DNA from: Streptomyces sp. 130
GTDB lineage: Bacteria > Actinomycetota > Actinomycetes > Streptomycetales > Streptomycetaceae
Length of the DNA: 64,000 bases
Direction: 5' to 3'
Assembly: GCF_007096885.1 (NCBI RefSeq)
Contig: NZ_VJNO01000024.1
Span: forward strand, 1-64,000
The notes under the pieces were generated by a model. It was given only the letters and a program-made list of their open reading frames with translations. It was not told the origin of the DNA and made no database searches. Made by a program: the position numbers and the translations under genes. Below, in pieces: positions 23,965 to 31,910 of the stretch (positions are counted from its first letter, which is position 1; the number at the start of each line of letters is the position of its first letter).

Positions 23965-25442
23965 GCCGCACCTACGCGGTGGCGGCCGTCGCCGCCGTCG
24001 TCCTGGCCACCGTCCTCGTCGGCGGCTTCGGACTGCGGATCTCCCGCACCACCTCCGACTTCTACGTGGCCTCGCGCACCGTCCGCCCCCGGCTCAACGC
24101 CGCCGCCATCAGCGGCGAATACCTCTCCGCCGCCTCCTTCCTCGGCATCGCGGGCCTGGTCCTCGTGCACGGGCCCGACATGCTCTGGTACCCGGTCGGC
24201 TACACCGCCGGCTATCTGGTCCTGCTGGTCTTCGTCGCCGCCCCGCTGCGCCGCTCGGGGGCGTACACCCTGCCCGACTTCGCCGAAGGACGCCTGGAAT
24301 CCCGGCAGGTACGCAGACTCGTCAGCGTCCTCGTCGTCGGCGCCGGCTGGCTCTACCTGGTGCCCCAGCTCCAGGGAGCCGGACTCACCCTCAAGATCCT
24401 CACCGGAGCGCCCGGCTGGCTCGGCGACGTGCTGGTCGCCGCCGTCGTCGTCCTCGCCGTCGCGGCCGGCGGGATGCGCTCGATCACCTTCGTCCAGGTC
24501 TTCCAGTACTGGCTGAAGCTGACCGCGCTCCTCGTCCCGGCGATCTTCCTGGTGCTGGCCTGGCAGGGCGACGGGCAGCCCCGCATCGCCTTCGACGAAC
24601 ACCTCTCCGCGTTCCGCGCCGACCACCCGCTGTACGCGACCTACGGCCTCATCGTCGCCACCTTCCTCGGCACCATGGGCCTCCCGCACGTCGTCGTCCG
24701 CTTCTACACCAGCCCCAACGGCCGCGACGCCCGCCGCACCACCGTCGCCGTCCTCGCCCTCATCGGCGTCTTCTACCTCCTGCCGCCCGTCTACGGCGCA
24801 CTCGGCCGCCTGTACGCCCCCGAGCTGATCCACGGCAAAGACGCGGACGCCGCCGTCCTCCTGCTGCCCGGCCGGGTCATCGGCGGACTCGGCGGCGACC
24901 TGCTCGGAGCGCTCGTCGCGGGCGGCGCGTTCGCCGCGTTCCTCTCCACCGCCTCCGGGCTGACCATGGCCGTCGCCGGGGTCATCACCCAGGACGTGCT
25001 GCCCTCGCGCGGGGTGCGGCACTTCCGGCTGGCCACCGTCCTCGCCATCTCCGTGCCCCTGGCCGGCTCGCTGATGGTCAGCCGGGTCCCCGTCGCCGAC
25101 TCCGTGGGCATGGCCTTCGCCGTCTCCGCGTCCTCGTTCTGCCCGCTGCTCGTCCTCGGCATCTGGTGGCGCCGGCTCACCCCGCCCGGGGCGGCGGCCG
25201 GGCTCCTGCTCGGCGGCGGCTCCGCTCTGCTCTCCGTCGCCATCACGGTCAGCGGGGCGGTGCGCCCGCCCGGCTGGCCGCACGCCCTGCTCGCCTGGCC
25301 CGCCGTCTGGTCCGTGCCCGTCGGCTTCCTCGCCATGGTCCTGGTCTCGCTCGCCACGCCGGGCCGGATACCGCCCGGCACCAACGCCGCGATGACCCGC
25401 TTCCACCTGCCCGAAGCACTCATGACCGGGAGGCACCGGTGA
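23961..25442 (+). CDS. Sodium/solute symporter (acetate/monocarboxylate type)
   Basis: A 493-residue sodium:solute symporter family protein with about 13 helices, nearest in style to ActP/MctC (acetate, pyruvate, propionate). Signatures: FYVASRTVRPRLNAAAISGEYLSAASFLGIAGL (split, residues ~27-59), the FLGTMGLPHVVVRFYT segment, and GGAFAAFLSTASGL. Start GTG overlaps the preceding stop; its own stop overlaps the kinase start (GTGA). Transport of a small carboxylate sensed by the flanking LytS/LytTR pair is inferred, by analogy with E. coli BtsSR and YpdAB, which control pyruvate transporters. Confidence 0.88.
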   Translation: MSRTYAVAAVAAVVLATVLVGGFGLRISRTTSDFYVASRTVRPRLNAAAISGEYLSAASFLGIAGLVLVHGPDMLWYPVGYTAGYLVLLVFVAAPLRRSGAYTLPDFAEGRLESRQVRRLVSVLVVGAGWLYLVPQLQGAGLTLKILTGAPGWLGDVLVAAVVVLAVAAGGMRSITFVQVFQYWLKLTALLVPAIFLVLAWQGDGQPRIAFDEHLSAFRADHPLYATYGLIVATFLGTMGLPHVVVRFYTSPNGRDARRTTVAVLALIGVFYLLPPVYGALGRLYAPELIHGKDADAAVLLLPGRVIGGLGGDLLGALVAGGAFAAFLSTASGLTMAVAGVITQDVLPSRGVRHFRLATVLAISVPLAGSLMVSRVPVADSVGMAFAVSASSFCPLLVLGIWWRRLTPPGAAAGLLLGGGSALLSVAITVSGAVRPPGWPHALLAWPAVWSVPVGFLAMVLVSLATPGRIPPGTNAAMTRFHLPEALMTGRHR

Positions 25443-26629
25443 CCGGGGCCGGATACGCCGCCGTCGTCGTGCTCGCCCTCCTGCTGTTCGCCGCGGGCCT
25501 CCTGCTCGGCCGCCGCACCGCCCGGCCCCTGCGCACCAGCGACGTCGGCACGCCCGTCGAGCACGCCACCTTCGAGACCCTGCACACCGCGTCCCTGGCC
25601 GCGCCCCCGCTCCGCGCCGGGCTCACCGAGGACAGCGCCCGCCGGTCGGCGCGCCGGCTGCGCTCGCTGCTGGGCACCGACGCGCTGTGCCTCACCGACC
25701 GCGACGGGGTCCTGGTCTGGGACGGCGAGGGCGACCACCACGGCCGGGACGTCATGGAGCAGGTCGCGGGCGTCCTGGAGACGGGCCGGGACACCGCCTT
25801 CCGCAGCGGCTGCGACGACCTGGACTGCCCGCTGAAGTGGGCCGTCGCCGTGCCGCTCACCGTCGACCACCGCGTCCTCGGCACCCTCGTCGCCTACGCC
25901 CCGCGCGAATCGGCGGTCCTGGCCCGGGCCGCGGGCGAGGTCGCCCGCTGGGTCTGCGTCCAGCTGGAGCTGGCCGAGCTCGACCGCTCCCGCACCCAGC
26001 TCATCGAGGCCGAGATCAGGGCCCTGCGCGCCCAGATCTCCCCGCACTTCATCTTCAACTCACTGGCCGCGATCGCGTCCTTCGTCCGCACCGATCCGGA
26101 GAAGGCCCGCGAACTGCTCCTGGAGTTCGCGGACTTCACCCGCTACTCGTTCCGCCGCCACGGCGACTTCACCACCCTCGCGGACGAGCTGCACTCCATC
26201 GACCAGTACCTCGCCCTGGTCCGGGCCCGCTTCGGCGAACGGCTCTCCGTCACCCTCCAGGTCGCCCCCGAGGTGCTGCCCGTCGCCCTGCCCTTCCTCT
26301 GCCTCCAGCCGCTCGTCGAGAACGCCGTCAAACACGGCCTCGAAGGCGCCGTCACCTCCAGCCGCATCACCATCAGCGCCCTGGACGCCGGCTCCGAGGC
26401 CGAGGTCGTCATCGAGGACGACGGCACCGGCATGGACCCCCAGCGGCTGCGCCACATCCTGCGCGGCGAGGGCGGCGGATCGACCGGCATCGGCCTGCTC
26501 AACGTGGACGAACGGCTCCGCCAGGTGTACGGGGACGAGTACGGGCTCGTCATCGAGACGGGCATCGGGGCCGGGATGCGGATCACCGTACGGCTGCCGA
26601 AGTACCGCGCGGGCGTGCACGGCTCCTGA
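25439..26629 (+). CDS. LytS-type sensor histidine kinase
   Basis: A 396-residue kinase with one N-terminal membrane helix (residues 1-25), a GAF-like sensor domain (about 40-180) with two cysteines (SGCDDLDCPLKW), and the LytS-type catalytic part: phospho-His H203 in ISPHFIFNSL, N box PLVENAVKHGL, and GTGMD plus GIGLLNVDERL. It lacks the 5-helix LytS sensor common in the family, so the signal is probably cytoplasmic. It is coupled by overlap to the symporter and is the likely partner of the LytTR regulator. Confidence 0.92.
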   Translation: MTGAGYAAVVVLALLLFAAGLLLGRRTARPLRTSDVGTPVEHATFETLHTASLAAPPLRAGLTEDSARRSARRLRSLLGTDALCLTDRDGVLVWDGEGDHHGRDVMEQVAGVLETGRDTAFRSGCDDLDCPLKWAVAVPLTVDHRVLGTLVAYAPRESAVLARAAGEVARWVCVQLELAELDRSRTQLIEAEIRALRAQISPHFIFNSLAAIASFVRTDPEKARELLLEFADFTRYSFRRHGDFTTLADELHSIDQYLALVRARFGERLSVTLQVAPEVLPVALPFLCLQPLVENAVKHGLEGAVTSSRITISALDAGSEAEVVIEDDGTGMDPQRLRHILRGEGGGSTGIGLLNVDERLRQVYGDEYGLVIETGIGAGMRITVRLPKYRAGVHGS

Positions 26630-26642
26630 GCGGCGGCGCCCC

Positions 26643-27152
26643 TCAGTACAGGTGCACCGCGAGATGCCCCAGCGGCAGGCCCAGCTGCCAGGCCGGGGTC
26701 CACACCCGCGCCTCCTCCTCGGCGCCCCCGTCCGGCTCCCAGGGCGGCAGCTGCCCGATCGCCTCCAGATCGGCGGCCAGCAGCTCGGTCTCCTCCAGCC
26801 ACCGCCAGGCCGACCGGGCCAGCGCCAGATCCGCCCCGGTGCCGCCCGCCACCGGGGCGGCCAGCCGGGTGCGCACCCAGCGGCGCCACGGGGTCCCGGA
26901 CGCGGTGAGCAGCCGCAGCTCGTCCACCCGCGCGGCGGGCAGCGCCCCGGCCACCGACCCGTCCAGCAGGAAGATGGTCAGCGCCAGCGCGTCCCGCCCC
27001 GCCCGGAACTCCAGCGTCGCCGGTTCCATCAGGTCGCCGGTGCGCAGCAGTTCGTCGGCCAGGTACTCCGCGTACATCCAGGCCATCGGGACCGGCAGCT
27101 CGCCCGCACCCTGCCCCTCATGACGTTCCGGAGGCATCCCGTATCGCCCCAT
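26643..27152 (-). CDS. Hypothetical protein
   Basis: A 169-residue protein that I do not recognise. It is soluble, Trp- and Leu-rich (WLEETELLAADLEAIGQLPPW), with no signal peptide or membrane helix. The codon bias is that of a real gene, and it converges on the kinase gene with 13 nt between stops. An ATG 15 nt downstream of the one given (27137) is an equally possible start. Confidence 0.6.
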   Translation of the reverse strand: MGRYGMPPERHEGQGAGELPVPMAWMYAEYLADELLRTGDLMEPATLEFRAGRDALALTIFLLDGSVAGALPAARVDELRLLTASGTPWRRWVRTRLAAPVAGGTGADLALARSAWRWLEETELLAADLEAIGQLPPWEPDGGAEEEARVWTPAWQLGLPLGHLAVHLY

Positions 27153-27273
27153 TCCCTCGGTCTCGGCGCCGTACGGCCGACGGGCCGCCCGGCCGCCGGT
27201 CGCCCACGCAGCATTGAACCGGGGGAGCGCGCCCCGCGTGGCCGGAAACGCCGGATCCGCCGCACCGGGTACG

Positions 27274-27831
27274 TCACAGGCACGAAGCGCCGACGACCGT
27301 CCGCCCTCGCGATGGACGGCGCGTGTAGCCGGGCAGGTTACGGGAAAGCACCCGCAGCGCGTAGTGCGAACGCGATTTGACGGTGCCCGCCGGTATCCCC
27401 AGCACCTCGGCCGTCTCGCCCACGCTCAGCCCCCGGAAGTAGATCTGCACCAGCACCGACCGGTGCTCCGGGCTCAGGGCGCGCACCGCCTGGCGCACGT
27501 CGAGCGCGGCGACCGCGGCCTCCGCCGTGTCGGTGCCGGCCGGAGCGCACTCCAGGCCGGCGTCGCTGACCTCGGGCGGCCGGGCCAGCCGGGAGCGCCG
27601 GGCGTCGATCGCCAGCCGGCGCGCCACCGTGAACAGCCAGGGCCGCATCGACTCGTACGGGCCGTCGAACGCCTCCGGGTGCTGCCAGGCCCGCACCAGC
27701 GTCTCCTGGAGCAGGTCCTCGGCCCGCTGCCGGTCACCGAAGGTCAGACCGAGCAGGAAGTGGAACAGGGCGGCACCGTGTTCACGCTGGAGCTCCGCGA
27801 GCGCCCGCTCATCGGTCTTCGTCGTGGTCAT
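27274..27831 (-). CDS. ECF-type RNA polymerase sigma factor
   Basis: A 185-residue sigma-70 family factor of the ECF group. Region 2 (about residues 17-85: DRQRAEDLLQETLVRAWQ, RPWLFTVARRLAIDARR) and region 4 (about 115-170: LSPEHRSVLVQIYFRGLSVGETA, GIPAGTVKSRSHYALR) are complete. Start ATG at 27831 with GGAAGG upstream; a longer frame to 27900 is unlikely. The gene has no adjacent zinc-finger anti-sigma factor, so its control must lie elsewhere. Confidence 0.9.
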   Translation of the reverse strand: MTTTKTDERALAELQREHGAALFHFLLGLTFGDRQRAEDLLQETLVRAWQHPEAFDGPYESMRPWLFTVARRLAIDARRSRLARPPEVSDAGLECAPAGTDTAEAAVAALDVRQAVRALSPEHRSVLVQIYFRGLSVGETAEVLGIPAGTVKSRSHYALRVLSRNLPGYTRRPSRGRTVVGASCL

Positions 27832-27990
27832 GGTGAACGCCCTTCCCGCCAAGGTCCCGCCTCGCTGCCGACCTGGCGTATACGAGCGCATCCAGGCCAC
27901 GAGGAACAGGACAAACGCCGCCCCGTGCGACGAGCGGTCGCTCGGAGCGGCGAATGGTGCGGTGAACGGTCGGGCGGTGGCCCCGGGGCG

Positions 27991-28452
27991 CTACGGCACC
28001 ACGGTGACCGGCCAGCGGCCCGCCTTCACCAGGCGGACGGCCACCGAACCGATGAAGCGATGACCCGCCGACTCCGAGGCACCCACCACCACGGCGTCGG
28101 CCTTGAGCTCGTCGGCGGCGGTCACCAGGCCGTTGTACGGGTCGCCCCGGAACGTGTGGAACTCCCAGCGGACGTCCCATATGTCCTTCATCCGTGCCGT
28201 CGACCGCCGGATCTCCTCCACCAGCCCCTCCGCCACCTCGGCGGTCGCGTCGCCGACCGGAGCGCCGAGCGCGGCCCCCGCCGCCAGCACCGGCTGGACG
28301 TACACCAGGGCCAGCATGGCCCGCTGGCGCCGGGCGAGCCCGGCCGCGTAGGCCGCCGCGCGCATGGACGACTCGGAACCGTCGAGGCCCGCGACGATCA
28401 CCTTCGGTCCGTCTGTGCCGCGTTCGAACTGGTGGGAGTGCTGATCTGTCAC
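27991..28452 (-). CDS. Universal stress protein
   Basis: A 153-residue UspA-fold protein. Visible elements are the N-terminal KVIVAGLDGSESSMRAAAYAA, the DAVVVGASES turn and the C-terminal SVAVRLVKAGRWPVTVVP, corresponding to the G-2X-G-9X-G(S/T) nucleotide loop in modified form. Such proteins bind ATP and support survival under stress. The GTG start is inferred from the fold boundary; the ribosome site is weak. Confidence 0.85.
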   Translation of the reverse strand: MTDQHSHQFERGTDGPKVIVAGLDGSESSMRAAAYAAGLARRQRAMLALVYVQPVLAAGAALGAPVGDATAEVAEGLVEEIRRSTARMKDIWDVRWEFHTFRGDPYNGLVTAADELKADAVVVGASESAGHRFIGSVAVRLVKAGRWPVTVVP

Positions 28453-28507
28453 GCCAGTGAGGCTATCGGCTCGCCCCGCGGCCTCCGGCCCGGCCTCCGA
28501 CGAGCCG

Positions 28508-28529
28508 GGCCCCGCTGACCAGCGGGGCC
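28508..28529. terminator. GC-rich hairpin between divergent genes
   Basis: GGCCCCGCTG and CAGCGGGGCC pair over 10 bp with almost no loop, followed by GGGGCTTT. It lies between the divergent universal stress protein and deacetylase genes, so it may act in the deacetylase leader or as an attenuator rather than as a gene-end terminator. Confidence 0.45.
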
Positions 28530-28616
28530 GGGGCTTTCCCCGCCATCCGGGTGCAAAAACCCTGACCCCCGGTGTCGCTGAGGCGGGCGGTGCCGCGGGC
28601 GTGCGAGCAGTGGGGG

Positions 28617-29459
28617 ATGAAGAGTGATCACCGGCCACCCGAGCGCCGAACGGTCCTGCGGCTGGCCGCCGGCCTCGGCGCCGCGACCGCCTTACGCCTC
28701 GTCGCCGCGGACTCCGCGCCCTCCCCGGCCCGTCCGGCGGGGCCGGTGGCGGGGGCGGCGGGAGCCCCGGCGACGGCCCCGCGCGGCCGGCCGCTCGCCT
28801 ATAGGCTGCGCCCCATGACGGGACAGACGCCGCCGCGCCACCGCCCCGCGGCCCCGCCGGTCCGCACCCGGCCCTTCGAGCAGCTGACCGACATCGGGCA
28901 CGCCATGGTGCTGTCCTTCGACGACGGCCCCGACCCGCTCCACACCCCGCACATCCTGGACACGCTGCGCGAGCACGACGTGCGGGCGATGTTCTTCCTC
29001 TGCGGGGAGATGGCGAACGACAACCGCGACCTCGTCCGCCGGATCTTCGACGAGGGGCACACGGTGGGCAACCACTCGTGGACGCACCCCCTGGTCACCG
29101 AGCTCACCCGGGCCGGGATCACCGACGAGCTGGGCCGTACCAGCGACGTCATCGAGGAGATCACCGGTGCGGCACCGCTCTGGTACCGGGCGCCCTACGG
29201 AGCATGGAACCGCGACTCCTTCGAGATCGGTGCCGCGCTGGGCATGGAACCGATGGCCTGGACCGTGGACACCCTCGACTGGACCGTGCCCGGCACCGCC
29301 ACCATCGTCCGCCGGGTCAGGCAGGGCGCGGGCCCCGGGGCCGTGGTGCTCTCGCACGACGCCGGCGGCGACCGCTCGCAGAGTGTGGCGGCGCTGCGCC
29401 GGTATCTGCCGGCGCTGCTGGACGACGGATACCGGCTCACGGTGCCGCGGCGCCGCTGA
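28617..29459 (+). CDS. Secreted polysaccharide deacetylase (NodB domain), Tat-type signal, TTA codon
   Basis: A 280-residue carbohydrate esterase family 4 enzyme that removes N- or O-acetyl groups from peptidoglycan, chitin or other glycans outside the cell. The N-terminus ERRTVLRLAAGLG (R10-R11) is a Tat-type signal. NodB motifs are intact: SFDDGPDP (D102, D103), metal ligands H153 and H157 (GNHSWTHP), YRAPYG, DTLDWT and LSHDAG. Codon 26 (28692-28694) is TTA, so translation should depend on the bldA tRNA. It converges on the sortase gene with a shared terminator hairpin. Confidence 0.9.
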   Translation: MKSDHRPPERRTVLRLAAGLGAATALRLVAADSAPSPARPAGPVAGAAGAPATAPRGRPLAYRLRPMTGQTPPRHRPAAPPVRTRPFEQLTDIGHAMVLSFDDGPDPLHTPHILDTLREHDVRAMFFLCGEMANDNRDLVRRIFDEGHTVGNHSWTHPLVTELTRAGITDELGRTSDVIEEITGAAPLWYRAPYGAWNRDSFEIGAALGMEPMAWTVDTLDWTVPGTATIVRRVRQGAGPGAVVLSHDAGGDRSQSVAALRRYLPALLDDGYRLTVPRRR

Positions 29460-29474
29460 CAGAACCGTCAGCGG
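29453..29474. terminator. Bidirectional terminator containing both stop codons
   Basis: CCGCTGAC (29453-29460) and GTCAGCGG (29467-29474) pair around a 6-nt loop. The deacetylase stop (29457-29459) lies in one arm and the sortase stop (29468-29470) in the other. Confidence 0.6.
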
Positions 29475-30127
29475 GTGTCCACCAGGCGGGCGAAGACCAC
29501 GACGTTGCCGTCGTAGCCGTTCGCCTTGGTGTAGCCGCCGCCGCAGGTGATGACCCGCAGCTCGGGCTGCCCGGTGTCGCCGTAGACCCGGGCACCGGGG
29601 AAGTCGTTCTTGGCGAACACCTCGACGCCGTACACCTCGAAGACCGCCACCCGGTCGTCGCTGCGGTCGACCTCGACGCGGTCGCCCTTCTCGAGCGAGC
29701 CGAGCCCGTAGAAGACCGCGGGCCCCGCCTTGTTGTCGACGTGGCCGACGATGACGGAGGTGCCGGTCTGGCCGGGGGCGATGCCGTTCTGATACCAGCC
29801 GGCGAGATTGGGGTCCTCCGGCGGCGGGGTCTCGATCCAGCCGTCCGGGTCGAGATTCACATCGATGACCGGCGCGTCGACCTGGATGGAGGGGATCGCC
29901 ACGCGGGCGACGGGGGCGTACGGGAGCGGCTTGACGACCGGGCCCGCCGCCGGGGCCGCGGGGGCGTTGTTCTGGTGGCCGACCGAGGCGGCGGCGACCG
30001 GCTGCGGGGGGCCGGGGGAGAGGTCGGCCCCGTTGCGCATCAGCGCCAGACCGGAGAGCATCGCCAGGGCGAGCGCGCCCCACGGCGAGTGTCGGATCCG
30101 TTCCGGTCGCCAGTTGTCCCGGCCCAT
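29468..30127 (-). CDS. Class F sortase
   Basis: A 219-residue sortase with an N-terminal signal anchor (residues ~14-32). The catalytic cysteine is C195 in LRVITCGGGY and the catalytic histidine H129 in VGHVDNKAG. Class F enzymes are the actinobacterial group whose substrates are mostly unknown. It attaches surface proteins to the wall by cleaving a C-terminal sorting signal. Two secreted proteins just beyond it share a C-terminal GGLGGS, membrane helix and Arg tail, but have no LPXTG, making them candidate substrates. Confidence 0.9.
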   Translation of the reverse strand: MGRDNWRPERIRHSPWGALALAMLSGLALMRNGADLSPGPPQPVAAASVGHQNNAPAAPAAGPVVKPLPYAPVARVAIPSIQVDAPVIDVNLDPDGWIETPPPEDPNLAGWYQNGIAPGQTGTSVIVGHVDNKAGPAVFYGLGSLEKGDRVEVDRSDDRVAVFEVYGVEVFAKNDFPGARVYGDTGQPELRVITCGGGYTKANGYDGNVVVFARLVDTR

Positions 30128-30440
30128 GGTTCTCCCTTCGTCGCGACGAGCAGAACGCTAGGCGCGGCGCCACCGGGCGGCGATCAGAGAAGGGCGAACG
30201 GGTGGCGGGATACCACCCGGATGCTTTTCGGAGTAGCGCGCGGGCAAAACTTCTGACGGCCCGTGACCTGGGCGTCCGTCAGCTTCGGGGGTGTTCTGGC
30301 GGCGTGTCGGATCACCGGTCCGGAGCAGCGCCGAAATGCGGTCGATCAAGGTTCTGGTGAGGGTTCGTCATGGGAGGCGTTCTCGTCGATCCATCCCGGT
30401 GCACAGAGCCCCGGGGCGCTTCCCGGTGGAGGTTGGAACG
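30128..30440. other. Divergent intergenic region, sortase / Asn-rich protein
   Basis: About 313 nt without a gene. It holds a 7-bp inverted repeat, CTGACGG (30253-30259) and CCGTCAG (30276-30282), spaced 16 nt apart, which could be an operator. A ribosome site (GGTGGAGGTTGGA) precedes 30441. I see no clear -35/-10 pair. Confidence 0.5.
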
Positions 30441-31103
30441 ATGCGTGCGACACGCGCTCTGGTGGTCGCGGCGGCCGCCGTCGCCGCACTCGGGGCCGGT
30501 GCCCCGATGGCGGCCGCCGGCGGAGACGTCGGCAACAACCAGAACAACAGCCAGAACAACAGCCAGAACAACAACCAGGACGACTGGAACGACCAGGGCG
30601 GCTGGACCAACGGCAACAACAACGGGAACGGCAACAACAACGGCGGCGGGAACGGCAACGGGAACGGCAACAACAACGGCGGCGGGAACGGCAACGGGCG
30701 GAACAACGGCCCGAACAACGTGACCGTCGACCCCGAGCGGGTGCACCAGGGCGCGGCCATGCAGGTCAGCGCCGAGGGCTGCGGCCGGGGCGGCAGCGTC
30801 TCGTCCAACGCGTTCCGCACCACCCGGCTCTCGGCCGGCCGGGTCGGCCACGCCCGGGTCCGCATCTTCAACGACGCGACGCCCGGTACGTACAACCTGA
30901 CGGTCCGGTGCGACGGCACCGACCGGACGGCGGGCCACCGCTTCACCGTTCTCGACAGCCGGGGCGCCCAGGGCGGGCTCGGCGGTTCGATGGCGGCGTC
31001 CCCGGCCGAGATGGGCGTCGGCGCCGGTCTCGTCGCCTCGGCGGCCCTCGGCGGAGGCGTGTACATCATGCGCCGCCGGAGGGCGGGCCAAGCGGCGCTC
31101 TGA
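30441..31103 (+). CDS. Secreted Asn/Gly-rich surface protein with GGLGGS-TM-Arg tail
   Basis: A 220-residue protein: signal peptide (residues 1-27), a low-complexity region rich in Asn and Gly (31-93), an Ig-like domain with a likely disulfide C114-C157 (about 94-171), then GGLGGS (178-183), a membrane helix (about 191-209) and RRRR. The folded domain and tail match the convergent paralogue at 31196. The layout is that of a wall-anchored protein, but the sorting motif is not LPXTG or LAXTG. The class F sortase next door is the natural partner. I recognise no named family. Confidence 0.8.
   Translation: MRATRALVVAAAAVAALGAGAPMAAAGGDVGNNQNNSQNNSQNNNQDDWNDQGGWTNGNNNGNGNNNGGGNGNGNGNNNGGGNGNGRNNGPNNVTVDPERVHQGAAMQVSAEGCGRGGSVSSNAFRTTRLSAGRVGHARVRIFNDATPGTYNLTVRCDGTDRTAGHRFTVLDSRGAQGGLGGSMAASPAEMGVGAGLVASAALGGGVYIMRRRRAGQAAL
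30627..30698 (+). repeat. 36-bp tandem duplication in the Asn/Gly-rich region
   Basis: Two exact 36-bp copies (30627-30662 and 30663-30698) each encode 12 residues of Asn and Gly. Repeat number may vary between strains. Confidence 0.85.
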
Positions 31104-31135
31104 CCGTCGGGAGGACCCCGCCGGACGATGACGAA

Positions 31136-31170
31136 GTCGCCCCGAGTCCTGTGCCAGGACCCGGGGCGAC
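31136..31170. terminator. Bidirectional hairpin terminator
   Basis: Arms of 16 nt (31136-31151 and 31155-31170) pair with one mismatch around a 3-nt loop, between the convergent stops of the two paralogous surface protein genes. Confidence 0.75.
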
Positions 31171-31195
31171 TCTCGTGCCCATCCGCTCGCACCGG

Positions 31196-31747
31196 TCAGT
31201 GCGAGCGGCTCTCCTTGCGGCGGCGTACGAAGAAGACGACGCCCGCCCCGGCGGCCACGGCGAGCGCGGTGCCCGCCACGATCTCAGCGGAGTTCACGCT
31301 GTCGATGCTGCCGCCCAGACCGCCCCGCACACCGGCCGGCGAGGCGGTGGCGGCCGTCGTGCTGGTCGAGCTGGTGGTGGGCGTGCCCGTGGCCGCGCTG
31401 ACGGTGAGGTTCACCTTGGCCGTGGAGCTGGGCGAGGTGTTGCAGATGAACGTCACCTCGTAGGCGGCGCCCGGCCTGGCGTCCCAGTCGACGGTGGCCT
31501 GGGCGCTGCCGTTCACCGGGATGGTGACCGTGTCGAACACCCCCGAGGACGCCGTGGCCGTCGTCGAGCAGCCCCGGGCCGCCAGGGTGACCTTGCCCCC
31601 GGGCGCGACCACCGACGGCGTCACGGTGTATCCGTTCCCGCCGCCCGACGGACCGCCCGCGGTCGCGGCGTACGCGGTCACCGGGCCGGTCAGGGAGAGA
31701 GCGGCGGCGCCGAGCAGAGCGACGGGGGCGACACGTATTGCGCGCAT
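31196..31747 (-). CDS. Secreted paralogue with GGLGGS-TM-Arg tail
   Basis: A 183-residue protein: signal peptide (1-28, ending TAYAATA), an Ig-like domain (about 39-117) with C60 and C102, a Thr/Ser-rich linker (118-138), GGLGGS (142-147), a membrane helix (about 155-174) and RRRK. It is similar throughout to the domain and tail of the Asn-rich protein at 30441 (GC-x-F-x-A-x-PG-x-Y-x-V-x-C pattern), but has the Thr/Ser linker instead of the Asn repeat. ATG at 31747 after GGAGGA. A candidate substrate of the nearby class F sortase. Confidence 0.8.
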   Translation of the reverse strand: MRAIRVAPVALLGAAALSLTGPVTAYAATAGGPSGGGNGYTVTPSVVAPGGKVTLAARGCSTTATASSGVFDTVTIPVNGSAQATVDWDARPGAAYEVTFICNTSPSSTAKVNLTVSAATGTPTTSSTSTTAATASPAGVRGGLGGSIDSVNSAEIVAGTALAVAAGAGVVFFVRRRKESRSH

Positions 31748-31910
31748 GTGAATCCTCCGGGTCCCCGAGGAGCAGCTGCGGAACGGATTTCCACAAAGTG
31801 TCAGAAATGCACCTCGAATGCCGCCCACGCTAGAAGTGGTGCATTTCGCCCGCGATCGGGGTCCGGCGAATGGGGCACCGCTGTCCCCCGGGCGGCGCAC
31901 CGGCCTTCGG

